A stretch of 64,000 bases of DNA from Streptomyces albireticuli (GCF_021228125.1 NZ_JAJQQS010000002.1:434001-498000), one strand, 5' to 3'. Counted from the stretch's first letter, positions 19,593 through 29,491 are shown. The notes: generated by a model from the letters alone, not told the origin. A program made the numbers and translations.

Positions 19593-20318
19593 TCAGCGCG
19601 TCCGCGCCGCGTCCTGGAGCGCCTGCTGCACCCCCGGCTCGTGCGGGCCCAGGAACTGCGGCCCGGGCCGGACCAGGGCGTCCAGCGCCGCCTTGCCCGA
19701 GGCGAACACCTCCCGCGCGCCGCCCGCGTACCAGGTGACGTCGTGCACCGCGTCCACCCCGACGCCGTGCGCGTCGATGCCCGCCGCCCCGCACAGCGCC
19801 AGCGCCCGCCGTATGTGGAACCCCTGACTGACCAGCACCGCCTTCCGCACCCCGAAGATCCGCACCGCCCGGGTGCAGGAATCCCAGGTGTCGAAGCCCG
19901 CGAAGTCACTGACGATGCGCCCGTCCGGCACCCCCCGCTCCGTCAGATACGCGCGCATCGCGTCCGGCTCGTCGTACTCCGCGCGGCTGTTGTCGCCCGT
20001 GACCAGCACCACCCGGACCTTGCCCGTCCGGTACAGCTCCGCCGCCGCGTCCAGGCGGTGCGCCAGATAGGGGGACGGCCTGCCCTCCCACAGCCCGGCG
20101 CCGAACACCATCGCGACCGGCGCCTCCGGCACGCTGCGCACGTCCCGCACCCGCGGCTCCGCCGCCGCGTACACCCAGGTGACGGGCAGCAGCGCCAGCA
20201 CACAGCCCGCCACCACCGCCCACACCGCACGCCGCCGGCCCCGCCGCGTCCTCGGCAGCCGCAGCCCGGATCTCCCGGCCTTCCCGGCCGCTCCGGCCCT
20301 GCCCGCCATGCCACCCAT
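19593..20318 (-). CDS. SanA/YdcF-family (DUF218) membrane-anchored protein
   Basis: The 241-residue protein has a basic cytoplasmic N-terminus, one membrane anchor (AVWAVVAGCVLALLPVTWVY, about residues 31-50) and an extracytoplasmic DUF218 domain. Family motifs are visible: VAMVFGAGLWEGRPSPYLAHRL, VVLVTGDNSRAEYDEPDAM and VLVSQGFHIRRAL. E. coli SanA is associated with vancomycin exclusion at high temperature, and ElyC/YdcF relatives affect cell-envelope lipid carriers. The biochemical role of this one is unknown. The start at 20318 is supported by GGGGAGGT eight bases upstream. It is divergent from dgt. Confidence 0.82.
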   Translation of the reverse strand: MGGMAGRAGAAGKAGRSGLRLPRTRRGRRRAVWAVVAGCVLALLPVTWVYAAAEPRVRDVRSVPEAPVAMVFGAGLWEGRPSPYLAHRLDAAAELYRTGKVRVVLVTGDNSRAEYDEPDAMRAYLTERGVPDGRIVSDFAGFDTWDSCTRAVRIFGVRKAVLVSQGFHIRRALALCGAAGIDAHGVGVDAVHDVTWYAGGAREVFASGKAALDALVRPGPQFLGPHEPGVQQALQDAARTR

Positions 20319-20459
20319 GTCGTTTGACCTCCCCGTTACCTTCGATCAAACGCCGCAGGTCACCGCCCGGTTCCCGGTCCCGGCCGACGACGGCCGGAAA
20401 GTCCGTCACCACTCCCCACGCCGTCGCTCCTGTCACACCCTGCGGTTACCTTCGGAGGT

Positions 20460-21785
20460 ATGAACGGCTCAGCACGGACCGCCCCGGAACAGCCCGGCCT
20501 CGCCGGATACGACGCCTCGGACCTGGAGCGCTGGGCGCCCGAGCCCGACAAACGCCCCGGGCGCACCGCCTTCCAGCGCGACCGGGCACGCGTCCTGCAC
20601 TCCGCCGCGCTGCGCCGCCTCGCGGGCAAGACCCAGGTCGTCACCCCCGGCGTCAGCGACCAGGCGTGGGACGCCAGCCCCCGCACCCGGCTCACCCATT
20701 CCCTGGAGTGCGCCCAGGTCGGCCGGGAGCTCGGCGCCGCGCTCGGCTGCGACCCCGACCTCGTCGAGGTCGCCTGCCTCGCCCACGACCTCGGCCACCC
20801 GCCCTTCGGCCACAACGGCGAACACGCGCTCGACGAAGTCGCCCGGGCCTGCGGCGGGTTCGAGGGCAACGCCCAGTCCCTCCGCCTCCTCGCCCGCCTC
20901 GAACCCAAGCGCTTCGTGACCCGCCCCGGCGGCACCGAGCTCGTCAGCGTCGGCCTCAACCTCACCCGGGCCGCCCTCGACGCCGCCACCAAGTACCCCT
21001 GGCCGCGCGGCGGCCACCCCACCGACCCCACCTCCCCGAAGTTCGGCGTCTACGAGGACGACCTCCCCGTCTTCACCTGGTTCCGGCAAGGCGCCCCCGA
21101 GGGCAGGCGCGCCTTCGAGGCCCAGGTGATGGACTGGGCCGACGACGTCGCCTACTCCGTGCACGACGTCGAGGACGGCCTGCACGCCGGCCACCTCGAC
21201 CCGAACTGCCTCCTCGCCGAGCCCGAGCGGCGCGAGGTCTTCGCCGTCGCCGCCCGCCGCTACGCCCCCGGCGCCGGGCCCGAGGAGCTCGCCGAGGCCC
21301 TCGACCGCCTCCTCGAACAGGAGTGGTGGCCGCACGGCTACGACGGCTCGGCCGTCGCCCAGGCCCGCCTCAAGGACGCCACCAGCCAGCTCATCGGCCG
21401 CTTCTGCCTCGCCGCCGAGAGCGCCACCCGCGCCGCCTACGGCCCTGGCCGGCTCACCCGCTACCGCGCCGAGCTCGTCGTCCCCCGCGCCACCCGGCTG
21501 GAGTGCGCCGTCCTCAAGGCCGTCGCCGACCGCTACGTCATCCAGCGCGAGGACCAGGAGAAGCTCCGCGCCGATCAGCGCGTCGTCATCGCCGAGCTCG
21601 CCGAGGCCCTCCTCGCCGGCGCCCCCGACGGCCTCGACCCCCAGTTCCGCTCCCTCTTCGCCGCGGCCGACGACGACGCCGGCCGGCTGCGCGCCGTCGT
21701 CGACCAGATCGCCGCGCTGACCGATGTGTCCGCCCGCTCCCTGCGCGCCCGGCTCACCCGGCGGCGGTCCGTGGCAAAAGGGTGA
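20460..21785 (+). CDS. dgt: Deoxyguanosinetriphosphate triphosphohydrolase
   Basis: This HD-domain enzyme removes tripolyphosphate from dNTPs, mainly dGTP, and so tunes nucleotide pools. The 441-residue product shows the metal-binding HD pattern: [12 protein letters not shown] (first His, about residue 79) and [19 protein letters not shown] (HD pair about 113-114). Downstream are the typical [12 protein letters not shown] and [17 protein letters not shown] segments. It starts at ATG 20460 directly after GGAGGT. In Streptomyces, dgt commonly sits upstream of dnaG, as it does here. Confidence 0.93.
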   Translation: MNGSARTAPEQPGLAGYDASDLERWAPEPDKRPGRTAFQRDRARVLHSAALRRLAGKTQVVTPGVSDQAWDASPRTRLTHSLECAQVGRELGAALGCDPDLVEVACLAHDLGHPPFGHNGEHALDEVARACGGFEGNAQSLRLLARLEPKRFVTRPGGTELVSVGLNLTRAALDAATKYPWPRGGHPTDPTSPKFGVYEDDLPVFTWFRQGAPEGRRAFEAQVMDWADDVAYSVHDVEDGLHAGHLDPNCLLAEPERREVFAVAARRYAPGAGPEELAEALDRLLEQEWWPHGYDGSAVAQARLKDATSQLIGRFCLAAESATRAAYGPGRLTRYRAELVVPRATRLECAVLKAVADRYVIQREDQEKLRADQRVVIAELAEALLAGAPDGLDPQFRSLFAAADDDAGRLRAVVDQIAALTDVSARSLRARLTRRRSVAKG

Positions 21786-21950
21786 CCGAATGTCCACAGA
21801 ATACGGGTGGTTCCCCCGCACCATGCGGGTACTGACCCGTCCGGGACAGTCCCTCTTCCGGCCGTCGGCTCCGTGCGGGACCCTCTGCACGGGCGGTTCC
21901 GACCGGGGGCGGTAGCGCAGACGCACTGCGTGGCAGCGAGGAGGCAGCAA

Positions 21951-23216
21951 GTGGTCGACGCACACCAGACGTTCGTCATCGTCGGAGGGGGCCTGGCCGG
22001 GGCGAAGGCCGCGGAGACCCTCCGCTCGGAGGGCTTCACCGGCCGGGTGATCCTCATCTGCGACGAACGTGACCACCCCTACGAGCGGCCGCCGCTCTCC
22101 AAGGGGTACCTCATCGGCAAGGACGACCGCGAGAGCGTCTTCGTCCACGAGCCGGCCTGGTACGCGCGCGCCGACATCGAGCTGCACCTCGGCCAGCCCG
22201 CCGTCCACCTCGACCGCGAGGCCAAATCCGTCCGCCTCGGCGACGGCACCCGGGTCCACTACGACCGGCTGCTGCTGGCCACCGGCTCCGAACCGCGCCG
22301 CCTCGACATCCCCGGCACCGGGCTGGCCGGCGTCCACCACCTGCGCCGCCTCGCCCACGCCGAGCGGCTGCGCGGCGTCCTCGCCTCCCTCGGCCGGGAC
22401 AACGGCCACCTCGTCATCGCCGGCGCCGGCTGGATCGGCCTGGAGGTCGCCGCCGCCGCCCGGGGCTACGGCGCCGAGGTGACCGTAGTGGAGGCCGAGC
22501 CCACCCCGCTGCACACCGTCCTCGGCCCCGAGCTCGGCCAGCTCTTCACCGACCTGCACGCCGAGCACGGCGTCCGCTTCCACTTCGGCGCCCGCCTCAC
22601 CGAGATCACCGGACACGACGGCATGGTCCTGGCCGCCCGGACCGACGACGGCGAGGAGCACCCCGCCCACGACGTCCTCGCCGCCATCGGCGCCGCGCCC
22701 CGCACCGCCCTCGCCGAAGCCGCCGGCCTCGCCCTGGTCGACCGCGCCGACGGCGGCGGCATCGCCGTCGACGCCTCCCTGCGCACCTCCGACCCCGACA
22801 TCTACGCCGCGGGCGACGTCGCCGCCGCCGAGCACCCCTGGCTCGGCACCCGGCTGCGCGTCGAGCACTGGGCCAACGCCCTCAACAGCGGACCGGCCGC
22901 CGCCCGCGCCATGCTCGGCCAGGAGGTCTCCTACGACCGGGTCCCGTACTTCTTCTCCGACCAGTACGACGTCGGCCTGGAGTACTCCGGCTGGGCGCCC
23001 CCCGGCTCGTACGACCAGGTCGTCTGCCGCGGCGACGTCGGCAAGCGGGAATTCGTCGCCTTCTGGCTCTCCGAGGGGCGCCTCCTCGCCGGCATGAACG
23101 TGAATGTGTGGGATGTCACCGACCCCCTCCAGAAGCTCATCCGCTCCGGCACCCGGCTGGACCCCGAAGCCCTCGCGGACCCCGGCGTCCCGCTCGACTC
23201 CCTGATCGCCCCGTGA
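21951..23216 (+). CDS. FAD-dependent ferredoxin/rubredoxin-type NAD(P)H reductase
   Basis: The 421-residue flavoprotein has an N-terminal FAD-binding GGGLAGAKAAETLR (about 11-24), the ERPPLSKGYL active-site segment, a second Rossmann motif for NAD(P)H (IAGAGWIGLEVAAAARG, about 150-166), the second FAD motif IYAAGDVAAAEH and a C-terminal reductase domain (about 325-420). This matches class I oxygenase-type ferredoxin reductases such as rhodocoxin reductase. GTG 21951 is chosen because AGGAGG lies six bases upstream; the open frame back to 21807 is not protein-like. No cytochrome P450 or ferredoxin is adjacent. Its stop overlaps the GNAT start. Confidence 0.87.
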   Translation: MVDAHQTFVIVGGGLAGAKAAETLRSEGFTGRVILICDERDHPYERPPLSKGYLIGKDDRESVFVHEPAWYARADIELHLGQPAVHLDREAKSVRLGDGTRVHYDRLLLATGSEPRRLDIPGTGLAGVHHLRRLAHAERLRGVLASLGRDNGHLVIAGAGWIGLEVAAAARGYGAEVTVVEAEPTPLHTVLGPELGQLFTDLHAEHGVRFHFGARLTEITGHDGMVLAARTDDGEEHPAHDVLAAIGAAPRTALAEAAGLALVDRADGGGIAVDASLRTSDPDIYAAGDVAAAEHPWLGTRLRVEHWANALNSGPAAARAMLGQEVSYDRVPYFFSDQYDVGLEYSGWAPPGSYDQVVCRGDVGKREFVAFWLSEGRLLAGMNVNVWDVTDPLQKLIRSGTRLDPEALADPGVPLDSLIAP

Positions 23217-23731
23217 GGCCCCCGCGCACCGCCCTGGTGCCCGCCACGGAGGTCTTCGCCCTGCGCCACGCGGTGCTGCGCCCCGGCCGGCCCGCCGCCT
23301 CGGCCGCCTTCGCCGAGGACGCGGCGCCCGGCACCTTCCACGTCGCCGCCTACGACGCCGACGACACCGAAGGGAAGGCGATACGGGCCTGCGTCACCTT
23401 CCTCCCCGAGCCGCTGCCGGGCACCGGGGAGGACGCGTACCGCTTCCGCGGCATGGCGAGCGACCCCGCCGTGCGCGGCCTCGGATACGGCACGGCCGTC
23501 CTGCGGGCGGGCCTCGCCGAGGCCGCCGCCCGCGGCGCGGGCCTGGTGTGGTGCAACGGCCGCACCTCCGCCCGCGGCTTCTACGAGCACCACGGCTTCA
23601 CCGCCCGGGGCGAGGAGTTCACCGTCGAGGGCATCGGCCCGCACCTCGTCTTCACGATCAAGCTCTCCGGAGGGGGGCCCGGGGACGGCTCCGGGGGCGG
23701 GGCGGCCGGAGGTGTCGGTGCCCGGCCGTAG
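23213..23731 (+). CDS. GNAT-family N-acetyltransferase
   Basis: This 172-residue protein shows the GNAT fold around the acetyl-CoA site: RFRGMASDPAVRGLGYGTAVL (motif A; RGLGYG as Q/RxxGxG/A) and the later GFYEHHGFTARGEEF. The acceptor substrate is unknown. GTG 23213 overlaps the reductase stop by four bases (GTGA), so it is translated with it. A glycine-rich C-terminal tail of about 17 residues looks unstructured. It ends 9 bases before dnaG. Confidence 0.8.
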   Translation: MRPPRTALVPATEVFALRHAVLRPGRPAASAAFAEDAAPGTFHVAAYDADDTEGKAIRACVTFLPEPLPGTGEDAYRFRGMASDPAVRGLGYGTAVLRAGLAEAAARGAGLVWCNGRTSARGFYEHHGFTARGEEFTVEGIGPHLVFTIKLSGGGPGDGSGGGAAGGVGARP

Positions 23732-23740
23732 AATTCACTC

Positions 23741-25660
23741 GTGGCAGGACGGATCAACGATGACGACGTGAAGGCGGTCCGGGACGCGGTCCCGATCGAC
23801 GCCGTCGTTTCCGAGTACCTCCAGTTGCGCAACGCCGGCGGCGGCAATCTCAAGGGCCTCTGCCCCTTCCACGACGAGAAGTCCCCGTCCTTCCAGGTCA
23901 GCCCGGCCAAGGGGCTCTTCTACTGCTTCGGCTGCCAGGAGGGCGGGGACACCGTCGACTTCGTGATGAAGATCGACCACCTCTCCTTCGCCGAGACCAT
24001 CGAGCGGCTCGCCTCCCAGGCCGGCATCACCCTGCGCTACGAGGAGGGCGGCTACACCCCCGGCCGCCAGCAGGGCGAGCGCATCCGCCTGGTCGAGGCC
24101 CACAAGCACGCCGCGAAGTTCTTCGTGGATCAGCTCGACAGTCCCGAGGCGGAGATCGGCCGGAAGTTCCTCGCGAGCCGCGGCTTCGACCAGGCCGCCG
24201 CCCAGCACTTCGGCGTCGGCTACAGCCCGGCCGGCTGGGACCACCTCACCCGCTTCCTGCGCGGCAAGGGCTTCAGCGACAAGGAGCTGATCCTCTCCGG
24301 CCTCGCCCAGGACAGCCGCAACGGCCGGCCCATCGACCGCTTCCGCGGCCGTCTGATGTGGCCCATCCGCGACATCACCGGCGAGGTCATCGGCTTCGGC
24401 GCCCGCAAGCTCCGCGACGACGACAACGGCCCGAAGTACCTCAACACCCCCGAGACGCCGCTCTACCGCAAGTCCCAGGTCCTCTACGGCATCGACCTCG
24501 CCAAGAAGGACATCGCCAAGAGCAGCCGCGCCGTCGTCGTCGAGGGCTACACCGACGTCATGGCCTGCCACCTGGCCGGGGTCACCACCGCCATCGCCAC
24601 CTGCGGCACCGCGTTCGCGGGCGACCACATCAAGATCCTCCGCCGGCTGCTGATGGACAACTCCGGCGCGAAGGTGATCTTCACCTTCGACGGTGACTCC
24701 GCCGGCCAGCGCGCGGCCCTGCGGGCCTTCGAGGACGACCAGAAGTTCGCCGCCAGCACGAAGATCGCCGTCAGCCCCGGCGGGATGGACCCCTGTGAGC
24801 TCCGTCTCGCCGAGGGCGACGACGCGGTGCGGCGGCTGGTCGAGGAGAGCACCCCGCTCTTCGAGTTCGCGATCCGCTCCGTGGTCGGCCGGCACGTCGT
24901 CGACGAGCCCGAGGGCCAGGCCGCGGCGCTGGAGGAGGCCGCGCCCATCGTGGCGAACATCAAGGACCCCTCCATCCGGCACCAGTACGCCGTGCGGCTC
25001 GCGGGTCTGCTCGGCATCCTCGACACCCAGTTCGTCGTCATGCGCGTGGGCCAGCTGGCCCGCTGGGCGCGGGAGCGCGGCTCCCAGCAGCGCTCCGGCG
25101 CCCGGGGCGGGGCCCAGGCCCCGGCGCGGGCGGCGGGGGCCGCACAGGGCCCGGCAGGTCCCGCGCAGGCCCTCCGGGGGCCCGCGCTCAACCTCCGCAG
25201 CCCCGTCGCGCTCACCGAGCGCGAGCTGCTCAAGCTCGCCCTCCAGCGCCCCGAGCTGGTCGCCCCCGCCTTCGACGCCTACGGCGAGGACGAGTTCACC
25301 GCCGCGCCGTACGTCCTCGTGCGCCGCGCCATCGAGGAGGCGGGCGGCGTCACCGCCGCCACCGACGGCTACCTCGCGCGCGTGCGCGACGTGGCGCCCG
25401 ACGACACCGTCCGCTCCCTCATCACCGAGCTCGCCGTCGAGGCCATCCGCAACAAGAACGTGGACGAGGTCTACGCGGGCATCCAGCTCGTCCAGGTCCG
25501 CCTGCGGGCCGTCGAGCGCCGCATCCAGGAGGTCCAGGGCAGCCTGATCCGCCTGGGCAGCCAGGCCGCGCCCGACCACCTGTCCGCCGTGCAGAACGAA
25601 CTCTGGGTCCTGGAGCAGTACGGCCGCGCCCTCAAGGACCGAGGCGCCGCGGCACTCTGA
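23741..25660 (+). CDS. dnaG: DNA primase
   Basis: This RNA polymerase makes primers for chromosome replication. The 639-residue protein has the N-terminal CHC2 zinc finger (CPFHDEKSPSF and YCFGC, about residues 40-66) and the catalytic core at about 125-330. The TOPRIM acidic motifs of the core are VVEGYTDVMA and FTFDGDSAGQRA. A Pro/Ala/Gly linker near 450-480 precedes the C-terminal helicase-binding domain (about 490-639). GTG 23741 is the start. The order dgt ... dnaG ... sigma factor is characteristic of Streptomyces. A block of imperfect tandem repeats lies downstream. Confidence 0.96.
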   Translation: MAGRINDDDVKAVRDAVPIDAVVSEYLQLRNAGGGNLKGLCPFHDEKSPSFQVSPAKGLFYCFGCQEGGDTVDFVMKIDHLSFAETIERLASQAGITLRYEEGGYTPGRQQGERIRLVEAHKHAAKFFVDQLDSPEAEIGRKFLASRGFDQAAAQHFGVGYSPAGWDHLTRFLRGKGFSDKELILSGLAQDSRNGRPIDRFRGRLMWPIRDITGEVIGFGARKLRDDDNGPKYLNTPETPLYRKSQVLYGIDLAKKDIAKSSRAVVVEGYTDVMACHLAGVTTAIATCGTAFAGDHIKILRRLLMDNSGAKVIFTFDGDSAGQRAALRAFEDDQKFAASTKIAVSPGGMDPCELRLAEGDDAVRRLVEESTPLFEFAIRSVVGRHVVDEPEGQAAALEEAAPIVANIKDPSIRHQYAVRLAGLLGILDTQFVVMRVGQLARWARERGSQQRSGARGGAQAPARAAGAAQGPAGPAQALRGPALNLRSPVALTERELLKLALQRPELVAPAFDAYGEDEFTAAPYVLVRRAIEEAGGVTAATDGYLARVRDVAPDDTVRSLITELAVEAIRNKNVDEVYAGIQLVQVRLRAVERRIQEVQGSLIRLGSQAAPDHLSAVQNELWVLEQYGRALKDRGAAAL

Positions 25661-25671
25661 CGGGCCGGGCC

Positions 25672-25970
25672 GCGGGGTCTGCCGGGGGAGTGCTGTGCTC
25701 CGACCGCCCGTGTCGCCGGGCTCTGCCGGGGGTGCTGTTCCCCGGCCGCCCGGGCTTCCGGGCTCCGCCGGGGGAGCGTCGCTCCCTGACCATCCGGGCT
25801 TCTGGGTGCTGCTGGGAGTGCTGTTTCCCGACCGCCTGGGCTTCTGGGTTCCGCTGGGGGAGTGTCGCTCTCCGACCGCCTGGGCTTCTGGGTTCCGCTG
25901 GGGGAGTGTCGCTCTCCGACTACCCGGGCTTCCGGGCTTCGCCGGGGGCGTCGCGCTCCCACTGCCCGGG
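25672..25970. repeat. About seven imperfect 42-44-bp tandem repeats after dnaG
   Basis: Each unit has the plan GGGyTyCGCyGGGGGAG then TGyTs or CGTCGCTCyC, then CGACCGCCyGGGCTTC. The two central copies, beginning near 25850 and 25894, are almost identical, while the outer ones have diverged. The period is not a multiple of three, so the block is not a coding repeat. Each unit can form a small GGAG/CTCC hairpin. The rest of the spacer (25971-26524) is GC-rich, with no gene apart from the palindrome described separately. Confidence 0.65.
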
Positions 25971-26281
25971 CCGCCCGGCCCACCGACGGCCCCCACCGTC
26001 CTTCGGGTCGCCCGGGTCACGCGGTCGCACCGGTACGGGCCGAGCCCGTACGGGCCGCACAGGCCGGGCCGCGCGGGTCCGCCCCACGGGCACGTCGTCC
26101 GGCCCGTCGGCGGCGGCCGTATCGTGCCGTCCCGCCTCCGTGCGGCCCCGCGCGGCCCCGGGCCCGCCCGACACGAGCCGTCACCTCCCGCCCGTCCCGC
26201 CGGGGCGGAACCCCGCCGCCCGGCCGTCGAAGCCGCCGGTGGCACCGCCCCTCCGGTCGCCGTGCCGCGGGATCCGCGGTT

Positions 26282-26310
26282 CCGTTCCGTGACCGCCGGT
26301 CACGGAACGG
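26282..26310. promoter_or_regulatory. Perfect 13-bp inverted repeat upstream of the sigma factor gene
   Basis: The arms CCGTTCCGTGACC and GGTCACGGAACGG enclose GCC. It lies 215 bases upstream of the sigma-factor start, followed by ACTCAGAAAG with no T-run. It could be an operator or a terminator that insulates the gene from dnaG. Confidence 0.5.
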
Positions 26311-26524
26311 ACTCAGAAAGTACCCGCACGCCCCTCGTGGCGGGCCCGCGTCGTACCCCACACTGGTGGGCGGTGCCTGAGTCCTCGGAGCGCGGCAGGC
26401 CCGGCCGCAGGGACCCGGAACCCTCCGCGAAGCCGCACGTGATCCATGGGACGGCGGTGGCCCGGCCACCGCCGTGCCCTCTCGTTCTGCCATCACAGCA
26501 GCGATCACCTTGGAGGTCGCCCCC

Positions 26525-27688
26525 GTGCAGACCCGGACGCCCACCCGGCCCCAGACACCGCCCCTGCCGACCGCCCAGCCGGTGCCGGCCGTGCCCCAGC
26601 AGGCCGAGCCCCCCGCGGCCGAGCGCCTGCCCGCCGACGCCCCGCCCGGCGCCGACCCGCCACCGGAGCCACGCCCGGCCGCCCGCCGGAGCGGCGCGGT
26701 GACCCCGGCACCGGACGCCGACGCCGACCCGGACCCCGCCGAGCGCGCCGCCGACGCCGCCCGCGCGGACACCAGCGGCCCCTCCTCCGACCTCTTCCGC
26801 CAGTACCTCCGCGAGATCGGCCGGATCCCGCTGCTCTCGGCCGCCGAGGAGGTCGAACTCGCCCGCTGCGTCGAGGCCGGCCTCTTCGCGGAGGAGAAGC
26901 TCGGCAGCACCCCCGACCTCGACTCCCAGCTCGCCGTCGACCTCGACCGCCTGGTCGTCCTCGGCCGGATGGCCAAGCGCCGGCTCATCGAGGCGAACCT
27001 GCGGCTGGTCGTCTCCGTCGCCAAGCGCTACATCGGCCGCGGCCTGACCATGCTCGACCTCGTCCAGGAGGGCAACCTCGGGCTCATCAGGGCCGTCGAG
27101 AAGTTCGACTACGCCCGCGGCTACAAGTTCTCGACGTACGCGACCTGGTGGATCCGCCAGGCCATGTCCCGCGCCCTCGCCGACCAGGCCCGCACCATCC
27201 GGGTCCCCGTGCACGTCGTCGAGCTCATCAACCGCGTGGTCCGGGTCCAGCGCCGGATGCTCCAGGAACACGGCTACGAACCCACCGCCGAGGAGGTCGC
27301 CGCCCAGCTCGACCTCACCCAGGAGCGGGTGAGCGAGGTCCTGCGGCTCGCCCAGGAGCCCGTCTCGCTGCACGCGCCCGTCGGCGAGGAGGACGACGTC
27401 GCCCTCGGCGACCTCATCGAGGACGGCGACGCCGCCTCACCCGTCGAATCGGCCGCCTTCCTGCTGCTCCGCGAGCATCTGGAGGCCGTCCTGTCGACGC
27501 TCGGCGAGCGCGAGCGCAAGGTCGTGCAGCTGCGGTACGGGCTGGTCGACGGCCGGCCGCGCACCCTGGAGGAGATCGGCAGGATCTTCGGCGTCACCCG
27601 GGAGCGCATCCGCCAGATCGAGTCCAAGACCCTCAACAAGCTCCGCGACCACGCCTTCGCCGACCAGCTGCGCGGCTATCTCGACTGA
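26525..27688 (+). CDS. hrdA: RNA polymerase sigma-70-family factor, HrdA-like
   Basis: This 387-residue primary-like sigma factor lacks the long region 1.1 of HrdB and instead has a Pro/Ala-rich N-terminus of about 85 residues. Regions 1.2-2 are clear ([55 protein letters not shown]), as are region 3 and region 4 with the helix-turn-helix [23 protein letters not shown] 26525 is chosen because GGAGG lies eight bases upstream. Its position after dgt and dnaG matches hrdA of Streptomyces, a non-essential principal-type sigma. Other Hrd paralogues cannot be fully excluded by eye. Confidence 0.82.
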   Translation: MQTRTPTRPQTPPLPTAQPVPAVPQQAEPPAAERLPADAPPGADPPPEPRPAARRSGAVTPAPDADADPDPAERAADAARADTSGPSSDLFRQYLREIGRIPLLSAAEEVELARCVEAGLFAEEKLGSTPDLDSQLAVDLDRLVVLGRMAKRRLIEANLRLVVSVAKRYIGRGLTMLDLVQEGNLGLIRAVEKFDYARGYKFSTYATWWIRQAMSRALADQARTIRVPVHVVELINRVVRVQRRMLQEHGYEPTAEEVAAQLDLTQERVSEVLRLAQEPVSLHAPVGEEDDVALGDLIEDGDAASPVESAAFLLLREHLEAVLSTLGERERKVVQLRYGLVDGRPRTLEEIGRIFGVTRERIRQIESKTLNKLRDHAFADQLRGYLD

Positions 27689-27737
27689 CGCGCCGGCCGC
27701 CGGGCGCACCGCCCCCGCGAGGACGGCCGCGAAGGCC

Positions 27738-29162
27738 CTACTGGAACGCGCCGGGGTGGGTCTGCTCGCGCACCGTCGTGTACTGCTGCCGCACCGCCTG
27801 GCCCACCGGCATGTCCTCGCCCGGCTCGAACGCCTGACCGGCCCCCGCGGGCCACAGTGGGGGCTGCCGCGGGGACAGCGTGCCGTGCTGCACGCCGAGC
27901 GCCCACGCCGCCTGCCGGGCCGCGCCCAGCGCCGCGTAGTCCGCGGGCTGCGGGACGACGACCTGCGCGCCGAACAGCTGCGGAGCCACCGCCTGCACGG
28001 CGGGCAGCTCCGCGGCGGCGCCCAGCAGGAACACCCGGCGCACCTGGACGCCGCGCGAGCGCAGCACGTCCAGGGCGTCCGCGAGGCCGCACAGCATGCC
28101 CTCGAAGGCCGCCCGCGCCAGATGCTCCGGCTTCATGCTCTCGCGCCGCAGCCCGGCCAGGGTGCCCGCCGTGTGCGGCAGGTGCGGGGTCCGTTCGCCC
28201 TCCAGGTACGGCAGCAGCACCAGCCCGTACGCCCCCGGCGAGGACCGCAGCGCCAGCTCCGACAGGCCCGCCAGGTCCGTGCCCAGCAGCTCCGCCGTGC
28301 CGCGCAGCACCCGCACGGCGTTGAGCGTGTGCACCACGGGCAGGTGCATGCCGGTCGCGTCGGCGAAGGAGGTGATGGTGCCCGTGGGGTCCACGAGCGC
28401 CTCGTGGTGCACGGCGAAGACCGAGCCGGAGGCCCCGAGCGAGACCACCGCGTCACCGAGGCCGACGCCGAGCCCGAAGGCCGCCGCCATCGTCTCGCCC
28501 GTGCCCGCGGAGATCAGCAGGCCCTCGGGGGTGTGCCCGGCGGGCTCGGCGGGCGCCAGCACGTCCGGCAGCGTCACCTGCCGGCCCAGCGCCAGCTCCA
28601 CGAGGTCGGGCCGCCAGGAGCCGGTCGCCGCCGACCAGTAGCCCGTCGCGGAGGCGTCACCGCGGTCCGTCGTGCGCCGCGCGGGCCGGCCCAGCAGCTG
28701 CCACACCAGCCAGTCGTGCGGCTGGAGCACGGCCGCCGTCCGGCGGGCCGCCTCCGGCTCGTTCCGCGCCAGCCAGCGCAGCTTCGCCACCGTCTGCCCG
28801 GCCTGCGGCACCGAACCCACGGCCTGCGCCCACGCGGCCCGGCCGCCCAGCGCGTCGGTGAGGTCGGCGGCGGAGGGCTGCATCCGCTTGTCGTTGCCCA
28901 GCAGGGCCGGCCGGACGAGCACCCCGCCCGCGTCCAGGGTCAGCATGCCCTGCTGCTGCGCCGAGACGCCGATGGCCTGGACGCCCTCCAGCAGCCCCCC
29001 GGCGGCCGCCTCGCCGAGTGACATCAGCCACGCCTGCGGATCACCCTCGGAGGTCGTGGGGTGCGGGGCGTACCCCTGCCGGAGCACGGCCCCGGTGTCC
29101 GCGTCGCAGACGACGATGCGCGTGCTCTCGGTGGAACTGTCCAGTCCGGCGACTATGCCCAT
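27738..29162 (-). CDS. xylB: Xylulokinase-like FGGY carbohydrate kinase
   Basis: This 474-residue cytoplasmic kinase should phosphorylate D-xylulose or a similar ketose. It has the FGGY N-terminal phosphate loop (GLDSSTESTRIVVCD), the sugar-binding region HDWLVWQLLGRPARRTTDRGDASATGYWS typical of XylB (quoted in two parts: HDWLVWQLLG and TDRGDASATGYW), the ATP-binding SLGASGSVFAV, and the C-terminal LLGAAAELPAVQAV. It is monocistronic; no xylose isomerase or transporter is adjacent. In the ATP-binding C-terminal motif, LLGAAAELP replaces the more usual GGGAxSP, so activity deserves testing. Confidence 0.85.
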   Translation of the reverse strand: MGIVAGLDSSTESTRIVVCDADTGAVLRQGYAPHPTTSEGDPQAWLMSLGEAAAGGLLEGVQAIGVSAQQQGMLTLDAGGVLVRPALLGNDKRMQPSAADLTDALGGRAAWAQAVGSVPQAGQTVAKLRWLARNEPEAARRTAAVLQPHDWLVWQLLGRPARRTTDRGDASATGYWSAATGSWRPDLVELALGRQVTLPDVLAPAEPAGHTPEGLLISAGTGETMAAAFGLGVGLGDAVVSLGASGSVFAVHHEALVDPTGTITSFADATGMHLPVVHTLNAVRVLRGTAELLGTDLAGLSELALRSSPGAYGLVLLPYLEGERTPHLPHTAGTLAGLRRESMKPEHLARAAFEGMLCGLADALDVLRSRGVQVRRVFLLGAAAELPAVQAVAPQLFGAQVVVPQPADYAALGAARQAAWALGVQHGTLSPRQPPLWPAGAGQAFEPGEDMPVGQAVRQQYTTVREQTHPGAFQ

Positions 29163-29203
29163 GCGGTGATGATGCCAAACTCCGGCCGACCGCCCGCCAC
29201 CGG

Positions 29204-29491
29204 TCAGGTGTTGCTCGTCCCCCAGTCGTCCTCGGTGGCCGCGCGCTGCTCGCGCAGCGAGCGGACCCGCTCGCTCACCGGCCCCGGCAGGCGGTCACCG
29301 ACCCGGTCGAGGGCCCGGGAGGCGAGGGCCCGGCCGTTCTGCGCGGCGGACTCCGCCGTATTGCGCACCGCCGGGTTCTGGGCGACCCGCTGCGCCCCCT
29401 TGCGCAACTGCTCGTACCGCTCGCGGCCGGCCCGCGTGCCGAGCACGTACCCGACGGCTGCTCCGATGATGAACGTCAGCCGGTAGCGCAT
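29204..29491 (-). CDS. YtxH-like membrane-anchored small protein
   Basis: The 95-residue protein has a single N-terminal hydrophobic segment with glycine spacing (LTFIIGAAVGYVLGTRAGRER), then a charged helical tail. This plan matches YtxH-domain proteins, short envelope-associated proteins linked to stress in other bacteria. ATG 29491 follows a purine-rich GGAG site; the open frame 13 codons further upstream is not needed. It lies 41 bases upstream of the xylulokinase start on the same strand. Confidence 0.7.
   Translation of the reverse strand: MRYRLTFIIGAAVGYVLGTRAGRERYEQLRKGAQRVAQNPAVRNTAESAAQNGRALASRALDRVGDRLPGPVSERVRSLREQRAATEDDWGTSNT

Noticed and set aside
19308..20327. 339-codon plus-strand frame opposite the SanA-like gene
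   Set aside because: The Arg/Pro/His-rich shadow has no motifs; the minus strand has a complete DUF218 protein with a ribosome site.
20469..22868. 799-codon minus-strand frame opposite dgt and the FAD reductase
   Set aside because: It spans two clearly real plus-strand genes and has the repetitive Gly/Val/Glu composition of an antisense shadow.
25695..26702. Plus-strand frames across the dnaG downstream repeats
   Set aside because: The repeat unit is not a multiple of three, so the translated repeats change frame. Codon use and composition are not protein-like.
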